Below are positions 60,074 to 64,000 of a stretch of DNA of 64,000 bases, one piece after another (within the stretch, counting starts at the first letter, position 1; every line of letters starts with the position of its first letter). The stretch spans positions 145,728 to 209,727 of the forward strand of contig CAJTWF010000001.1 of assembly GCA_910579965.1 (NCBI GenBank), given 5' to 3'. The position numbers and the translations under genes were made by a program. This DNA is from an uncultured Oscillospiraceae bacterium. Its GTDB lineage: Bacteria; Bacillota; Clostridia; Oscillospirales; Oscillospiraceae. A model generated the notes under the pieces. The model was not told the DNA's origin. It saw only the letters and a program-made list of their open reading frames with translations, and did not search any database.

Positions 60074-60528
60074 GTCTCCCGCTCCTTCCTTGCCGCGCTG
60101 CTCTCCTGGAGGAAGTCTCGCTTTTTCAGGCGTTCCTTATAGACCTCCCGGATATTCTCTATGGCGAGAACAGCCCGGTTGTTTGGGTAGTCCGGGTGTT
60201 CGTCGCAATACGCCTCGTAGTCGTCTATCTCCGACAGCACTTCCCGGAACTCTTCGTGCGTGTGGTCGATGTCCCGCAGCAGCTCATTGTTGAAGTGCAG
60301 GATTCTTGCCCGGTGGCTTTCCGCCATGCGCCGGTCGTCCATCGTGATATGCCCGTCCAGCTTCTTTTCGATTTCGTCCAGCCGCTTAGACACATCCGCG
60401 TTGATGGCTCTGCCAATCATCCGGCCCAGCCAGGACCACGGATTCACCTTGATGGGGGCGAATTGTACCAGCGTCATAACGACCACCAGCACCCCGCCCC
60501 CGCCTGCAAGAATTTCCTGGATGCTCAT
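60070..60528 (-). CDS. Phage membrane-anchored coiled-coil protein
   Basis: A 152-residue protein with an N-terminal helix (EILAGGGGVLVVVMTLVQFA) and a long charged helical body (SKRLDEIEKKLDGHITMDDR and onward). The second ATG (60528) was chosen by the start of the membrane helix. Proteins like this are common beside holins in Firmicutes phages; function not established. Confidence 0.7.
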   Translation of the reverse strand: MSIQEILAGGGGVLVVVMTLVQFAPIKVNPWSWLGRMIGRAINADVSKRLDEIEKKLDGHITMDDRRMAESHRARILHFNNELLRDIDHTHEEFREVLSEIDDYEAYCDEHPDYPNNRAVLAIENIREVYKERLKKRDFLQESSAARKERET

Positions 60529-60532
60529 GTTA

Positions 60533-60703
60533 TCAGTCCTCCAGTCTCCCAATGTAGAAGTTCACCAGACCGTTCACTTCCCCGATTTCTTCCTCCATGC
60601 AGACGCCGCCGAGCTGGGCCAGCGCGTCAGCCTGGCACCGGATGATGTTGTTCTGCTTTTCCACAATCTCGCTCAACGTCTGAATGATTTCCAAATGGCT
60701 CAT
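60533..60703 (-). CDS. Small phage protein overlapping the RT 3-prime end
   Basis: A 56-residue peptide (MSHLEIIQTLSEIVEKQNNI at the start, GEVNGLVNFYIGRLED at the end) in a frame different from the reverse transcriptase, overlapping its last 77 bases. The stop is 4 bases before the next gene start. It looks helical and conserved in style (XkdX-like small genes occur here in phages), but no family is certain. Confidence 0.6.
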   Translation of the reverse strand: MSHLEIIQTLSEIVEKQNNIIRCQADALAQLGGVCMEEEIGEVNGLVNFYIGRLED

Positions 60704-61835
60704 TGTCCGTCCCCTCTCTGTGTACTGCCGCCTTGTCCATTTCCTCCAAGTAGATTTCGTTCAGCCTCCACCGCAGGCTCTCGCTCTCCGTGTGGTTCAG
60801 CAGGCCCCGGATGCTGGCGGCGTGCCGCTCAAACTCCGCCCGGCTCATTTCCCCGGCGGCGTACCGGGCGCTGATTGCCCGGACCTCCCGCTTCATGCGG
60901 CCCACGGTGCTTTTGCGCAGTTTCATGTGGGTGGGCCATATCCGCACGCCCACAAACTCCACGCCCTGACGGACGGGCCGGATGCTGGTCTTATCATTCA
61001 GGTCAAGGGCCAGCTCACGGAGCAGGAAGATTTCAATGTCCGCTTTCCAGCGGTGCAGCGCCTCCTTGTCCGGCCCCAGGATGATAACGTCGTCCATGTA
61101 CCGGATGTAGAAGTGGATTTTCAGGGAGTGCTTGCAGTATTGGTCCAGCTCATTGAGATAGATATTGGCGAATAGCTGTGACGTAAGATTTCCGATTGGC
61201 ATTCCCACGTCGTAAAGCCATTCCTCCGGCGGCGTGTTCTGCGGCGTGCGGCCCCTCGGCAGTCCGAACGGCTCCGCCCTGCTGTTGACCACGCCCCGGA
61301 TAAACGCCATCATTTCCGGGTCCTTGATACGCCGCTCCAGGATGGCGAGCAGTTTTTCATGGTGTACCCGGTAAAAATACTTGGAGATGTCCAGTTTCAG
61401 GTAGTACCATCCCGGCCCCGGCTTCCTGCTCACCTGCTGCATCCAGTATTGCAGGCGCGCCGCCGCCCTATGGCTTCCCTTTCCCTTCCGGCAGGCGTAG
61501 GAATCCTCGATAAACAGCCTGTCGTAAACCGGCATCAGGTATTGGTAAAGGCTCCACTGCACAATCCGGTCTGGATAGTCCAGCGCCATCACCAGGCGCT
61601 TTTTCGGCACATACACCCACAGCTTCCGATACGGACCGAGGGTATATGTGCCGTCCATCATTCCCTGCTGAATGACAATCAAGTTGTCCTCCAGCTTTGC
61701 GGCAAACGCCATCACCTCCAGTCGGTAGCGCTTACCCTTGCGGGCGTTCATGTTCGCGTACAAAAGCCATTCAAAACTGCACACCACCTGCCATGCGTTT
61801 TGAATGACCGTCATTTCATTCCGCCCAGTATTCAT
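60627..61835 (-). CDS. DGR reverse transcriptase
   Basis: The error-prone reverse transcriptase of a diversity-generating retroelement, 402 residues. The polymerase palm shows YLKLDISKYFYRV (first catalytic Asp 149), the DGR-typical motif IGNLTSQ (214-220) where group II intron enzymes have QG, and the YMDD box (246-249, FYIRYMDDVIILG). No maturase or endonuclease domain follows. It copies the TR RNA into cDNA with random insertion at adenines. It is last in the order target, Avd, TR, RT on the minus strand. Confidence 0.96.
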   Translation of the reverse strand: MNTGRNEMTVIQNAWQVVCSFEWLLYANMNARKGKRYRLEVMAFAAKLEDNLIVIQQGMMDGTYTLGPYRKLWVYVPKKRLVMALDYPDRIVQWSLYQYLMPVYDRLFIEDSYACRKGKGSHRAAARLQYWMQQVSRKPGPGWYYLKLDISKYFYRVHHEKLLAILERRIKDPEMMAFIRGVVNSRAEPFGLPRGRTPQNTPPEEWLYDVGMPIGNLTSQLFANIYLNELDQYCKHSLKIHFYIRYMDDVIILGPDKEALHRWKADIEIFLLRELALDLNDKTSIRPVRQGVEFVGVRIWPTHMKLRKSTVGRMKREVRAISARYAAGEMSRAEFERHAASIRGLLNHTESESLRWRLNEIYLEEMDKAAVHREGTDNEPFGNHSDVERDCGKAEQHHPVPG

Positions 61836-62011
61836 AAATCATGGTCCCTGGCCGTGTGTGACGTTCCCGCCTCCACGGCATTTCAAATTTTTTCCCGCGT
61901 TGTCTCGCGGGAACGGAAGAAGGCCCCTTTTAGTCCGCGCACCCGACCGCGCCCCGTAGAGCGCGGCCCACATATCCGGCGCGGCACCGCCGCGCATTCA
62001 GCGCTTAGGAC
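61836..62011 (-). ncRNA. TR-RT spacer of the DGR RNA
   Basis: The 175 bases between TR and the RT gene are GC-rich with hairpins (TTCCCGCG/CGCGGGAA at 61892-61913 and a GCGCGG/CCGCGC pair near 61979-61997). In studied DGRs the region downstream of TR is part of the template RNA, bound by the RT-Avd complex and used to prime cDNA synthesis. Its role here is by analogy. Confidence 0.6.
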
Positions 62012-62130
62012 GAAAAGCGGAGCGGCCCCCGACATTGACGTTGGAGTTCGACCGGGGGTTGTTCAGGTTCGAGTTGAACACCCCGGCGTTGGCCCCATTG
62101 TTCCAGTTGCCGCCGCGAATCAGGCACCGC
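62012..62130 (-). repeat. DGR template repeat (TR)
   Basis: A 119-base invariant template matching VR (62852-62970) except at 12 positions, each an A in the TR coding sense (plus coordinates 62035, 62036, 62042, 62048, 62059, 62062, 62063, 62090, 62099, 62102, 62108, 62120). TR has 23 such adenines, mostly arranged as AAC codons. Eleven other non-A stretches are identical to VR. It lies between the Avd-like gene and the RT gene. A 75-codon frame through it is not regarded as a gene. Confidence 0.97.
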
Positions 62131-62260
62131 AAATACGGCCCGCTCCCGCGTCGGCGCAAAGTCCGCTTTACTCGGAACGGCCTCGGCCATTCCTCGCGCC
62201 GCTCCCTTGCGCCTCCTTTCCCCACAAAATCAAATGATTTTGTGGGGACCCAGAAATAAG

Positions 62261-62647
62261 CTATCTGTTGAGCGATTTTATATACCCGCCCAGCATACAG
62301 CCGATTTCATTGTTAAAACGCGCCCACACCTCATACTGATGTGTGGACAGCGGAGGCGCAAACTTCGGCCCGCAGCATTCCTTGTCTGCCGCCATCCGTA
62401 CCAGGTGACGCAGCCACTCCAGTTCCACGTCCAGCTCTTGCGTCGTGGTCTTGCGGTAATATTTCTTTTCCAGTTCTACCGCCAGATGGTACATATGCGT
62501 CATGGTCCGGCGTATCTCGTCGGCCAAGTCCCGGTTGCGCCGGGAGAATTGCATGGTCAGCGGCCTGCCGTACTTTATCATGTCGCCAATCTTTTCTTTG
62601 ATGTGGAAAGGCTCATAGCTGCTTACCGGCGGCTTTTCTGTCTGCAT
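62261..62647 (-). CDS. avd: DGR accessory variability determinant (Avd-like)
   Basis: A 128-residue basic, all-helical protein of the size and position of Avd, the pentameric four-helix-bundle partner of DGR reverse transcriptases. It shows RNRDLADEIRRTMTHMYHLA and a C-terminal EVWARFNNEIGCMLGGYIKS. Avd binds template RNA and RT and is required for mutagenic retrohoming. It lies between the target gene and TR. AAGGAGGCAGACGACGCC precedes the ATG. Confidence 0.88.
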   Translation of the reverse strand: MQTEKPPVSSYEPFHIKEKIGDMIKYGRPLTMQFSRRNRDLADEIRRTMTHMYHLAVELEKKYYRKTTTQELDVELEWLRHLVRMAADKECCGPKFAPPLSTHQYEVWARFNNEIGCMLGGYIKSLNR

Positions 62648-62843
62648 GGCGTCGTCTGCCTCCTTGCGAATATTCCCCTATCCCGCCCGCGCAGCCCTGC
62701 TTCCGCAGGGCCGCGCATACCATTTCACCCGAAAAATTTCGCCGCGCAGAGCGCGGCCCCATGTTCCGCGCGCTGCGCGGTTCCGGCTTTTCTTCCCGCC
62801 TCGCTATCGCTCGGCGGTCAGTGTTTCCGGGTGCAGTGTGCAG
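62648..62843 (-). other. Intergenic region between target gene and avd
   Basis: 196 bases with GC-rich palindromes: GCCCTGC-TTCC-GCAGGGC near 62690, and CCGCC/GGCGG arms at 62797-62818 about 35-55 bases past the VR end. DGRs often have a hairpin downstream of VR that aids target recognition. This is a candidate, not demonstrated. Confidence 0.4.
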
Positions 62844-63944
62844 TTAATCCTGAAAAGCGGAGCGGCCCCCGACACGGACGTAGGAGTCCGACCGGGGGCT
62901 GAACAGGTTCGAGTTGAACACCCCGGCGTAGGCCCCATAGTCCCAGTCGCCGCCGCGAAACAGGCACCGCTCCGCCTCGGCGTTGTTAATCCAGAAGTGG
63001 TCCATGTTGTAGTCGGCGGCAATGCCGTCCCCGGTCAGCTCCGGGTCCGGCAGCATGGCGAGGGCCTGGAGCAGCAACTTGGCCTGCGCCCCGATGCTGG
63101 CATCACAGGCCACGTCCTTAAAGCTGCATCCGCTGGCCGTGGTAGCGTGGGCAATGGTGGTGCTGTAGGTCCACTTGCCGCTGATGAAGTCCAGCTTCAC
63201 GGTCCCCTGGGTGGTCCCGTTGCCGTCCGGCGTCACAAAGAGGTCGTCCCAGGAGGTCGCCGCCGCCTTGATGGCTTTCCACGCCGGGCTTGTGGCGGCA
63301 AGGTTGCAGGTGGGGTCCGCCGCGTCGTTGTAGGGGATTACCTGCAACTCGCCGTGGACCAGCCGCAGGCCGGTACACCACTCCCACACGTTCCCGTTCA
63401 GGTCCCACACACCCTCCAGGGTCCCGTCGTGGCTCCAGGTGACGGGTCCGGTGCCAGTCGCAACAGGACCCGTCTTGCCGCTGCCGTCCCAATGCGTACC
63501 CGTAGGCACGGCCTTGTAAAGCGTCTCGCTCACGTCCTTGCCGTAGTTGTTGTTGCCTCTCGGCTCGCAGCCGTTCTTGTGGCACCACAGGGCGATAGCG
63601 GCCCACTCGGCGGCGGTCACTTCATGGAACTTGCTTCCCTTGGCCCGGTTGTAGCCCACCACCATGTCCAGGGTGACATTGGCGCTGGGGTTCTCGCGGG
63701 GCAGGCTGTAGGCCCGCCCGCCGTAGTCGTGGCTCTGGAACTTGCCGATGTAGAACCCGTCCACCTCCAGACCGCCCTTGCGGAAAGCGGGGTGTACGCT
63801 GGTGTCGGTTGTGGAAAGCACGTCGCACAGCCGGAACTTGGGGATGTAGACCATGATGGACGGCATTTCCTTGTCGTCGTACAGGATGGTGTTGCTGGGG
63901 CAGATGCTCTTCAAGGCCAGCTCCGCAATATCAAAGTTTGCCAT
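62844..63944 (-). CDS. DGR target protein with SUMF1/C-type-lectin-like variable domain
   Basis: A 366-residue phage protein diversified by the DGR. The body has the formylglycine-generating-enzyme-like (SUMF1/EgtB) C-type lectin fold, seen in GVWDLNGNVWEWCTGLRLVH and the C-terminal RVGGRSAF end. Residues 326-364 are encoded by VR. Ten codons vary against TR: 329, 333, 335, 336, 339, 348, 349, 353, 355, 357, giving Phe, Asp, Asp, Tyr, Tyr, Phe, Ser, Asp, Tyr and Arg. Likely a receptor-binding or tail-tip protein displayed on the virion. Start follows CAGGAGGAAACGAAT. Confidence 0.93.
   Translation of the reverse strand: MANFDIAELALKSICPSNTILYDDKEMPSIMVYIPKFRLCDVLSTTDTSVHPAFRKGGLEVDGFYIGKFQSHDYGGRAYSLPRENPSANVTLDMVVGYNRAKGSKFHEVTAAEWAAIALWCHKNGCEPRGNNNYGKDVSETLYKAVPTGTHWDGSGKTGPVATGTGPVTWSHDGTLEGVWDLNGNVWEWCTGLRLVHGELQVIPYNDAADPTCNLAATSPAWKAIKAAATSWDDLFVTPDGNGTTQGTVKLDFISGKWTYSTTIAHATTASGCSFKDVACDASIGAQAKLLLQALAMLPDPELTGDGIAADYNMDHFWINNAEAERCLFRGGDWDYGAYAGVFNSNLFSPRSDSYVRVGGRSAFQD
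62852..62970 (-). repeat. DGR variable repeat (VR)
   Basis: The 3-prime end of the target gene, offset exactly 840 bases from TR. All 12 mismatches fall on template adenines: 3 give G, 6 give T and 3 give C-or-other outcomes depending on site. The last 23 bases in coding sense (62852-62874) are invariant and GC-rich, the expected place of the initiation-of-mutagenic-homing sequence. Confidence 0.97.
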
Positions 63945-63966
63945 ATTCGTTTCCTCCTGAAATTTT

Positions 63967-64000
63967 TTAGTAGATTACGATGCCGTCAACGGCAAAGAGG
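63967..64000 (-). CDS. 3-prime end of an upstream phage gene (partial)
   Basis: Only the last ten codons are visible (LFAVDGIVIY then stop), ending 22 bases before the target gene start. By position it should be a tail or baseplate-region gene; nothing more can be said. Confidence 0.5.
   Translation of the reverse strand, partial: LFAVDGIVIY

Larger units (their letters stand above)
55100..64000. mobile_element. Prophage right/left arm (lysis module, DGR and regulatory genes; continues beyond window)
   Basis: From the last host gene (uppP) onward the content is phage-like: a transposase, an XRE regulator, two orphan genes, holin, endolysin, membrane proteins, a diversity-generating retroelement and the end of a further structural gene. 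The true left boundary is somewhere between 55016 and 57831; no attachment site could be identified. Integrase, capsid and tail genes must lie right of the window. The IS30-type gene may be a separate insertion at the edge. Confidence 0.75.

Noticed and set aside
61998..62225. 75-codon frame running through TR, in the same phase as the VR codons
   Set aside because: TR is a template RNA. The phase match follows from its homology to VR, and the frame has no convincing ribosome site.
62797..62850. Firm claim of a post-VR cruciform as in Bordetella phage
   Set aside because: The stems visible by eye are short (5 bp) with large loops, so only a tentative note is justified.

Overview
The window looks like a chromosomal segment of a high-GC, spore-forming member of the Clostridia, most like Oscillospiraceae (Flavonifractor/Intestinimonas-type). 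This is inferred from GC-rich codons, spore-morphogenesis genes (yabP, yabQ, a YtvI-like permease), a T-box leader, and families typical of that group (GGGtGRT protein, CD1871A-type CXXC peptide, UPF0735 ACT protein). No rRNA, tRNA or CRISPR array was recognised.

Layout. 1-4.4 kb: end of pgi, glnS, and a three-gene redox cassette (TlpA-like lipoprotein, 48-residue CXXC peptide, membrane 4Fe-4S protein). 4.6-7.9 kb: a small mobile-DNA scar with two broken transposases, a 53-residue peptide and an intact large serine recombinase. 7.9-13.8 kb: DUF308 membrane protein, TetR-type regulator, a radical-SAM-like protein without cysteine cluster, and a YtrA-type regulator/ABC transporter operon behind an operator. 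13.8-24.6 kb: a probable structured RNA, proC, a Gfo/Idh oxidoreductase, prfB without frameshift, an amidase, a BlaI/M56 pair and the GGGtGRT/NifU-like pair. 25-41.7 kb: cardiolipin synthase, dipeptidase, ThrE-type exporter, hup-rqcP-yabP-yabQ-divIC, ytvI, ACT-hom-lysC, TraX, an AraC-type regulator, a secreted SLH phosphatase between inverted repeats, and a BMP lipoprotein. 41.8-50.7 kb: deoD-deoC, larE, transposase scars, a T-box-controlled pair (LeuA-like synthase plus a TIM-barrel/acyl-CoA ligase fusion) and a LytTR/DUF3021 pair. 50.9-55.0 kb: ftsK, a Nudix hydrolase, uppP.

From about 55-57.8 kb to the right edge is one end of a prophage, mostly read leftwards. It carries a complete diversity-generating retroelement (DGR): a target gene with a C-type-lectin-like C-terminus, an Avd-like gene, a template repeat (TR) and a reverse transcriptase, followed by membrane proteins, a lysozyme/CHAP/SH3 endolysin and an LLH-type holin. 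TR (62012-62130) and variable repeat VR (62852-62970) differ at 12 of 119 positions. All 12 are adenines of the template on the coding strand, which is the mutational signature of an active or recently active DGR.

The DGR is the strongest system here. The T-box-controlled synthase/ligase-fusion pair, the GGGtGRT pair, the read-through yabQ-divIC frame, the inverted repeats around the SLH phosphatase, and the unassigned RNA before proC are the next most unusual items.
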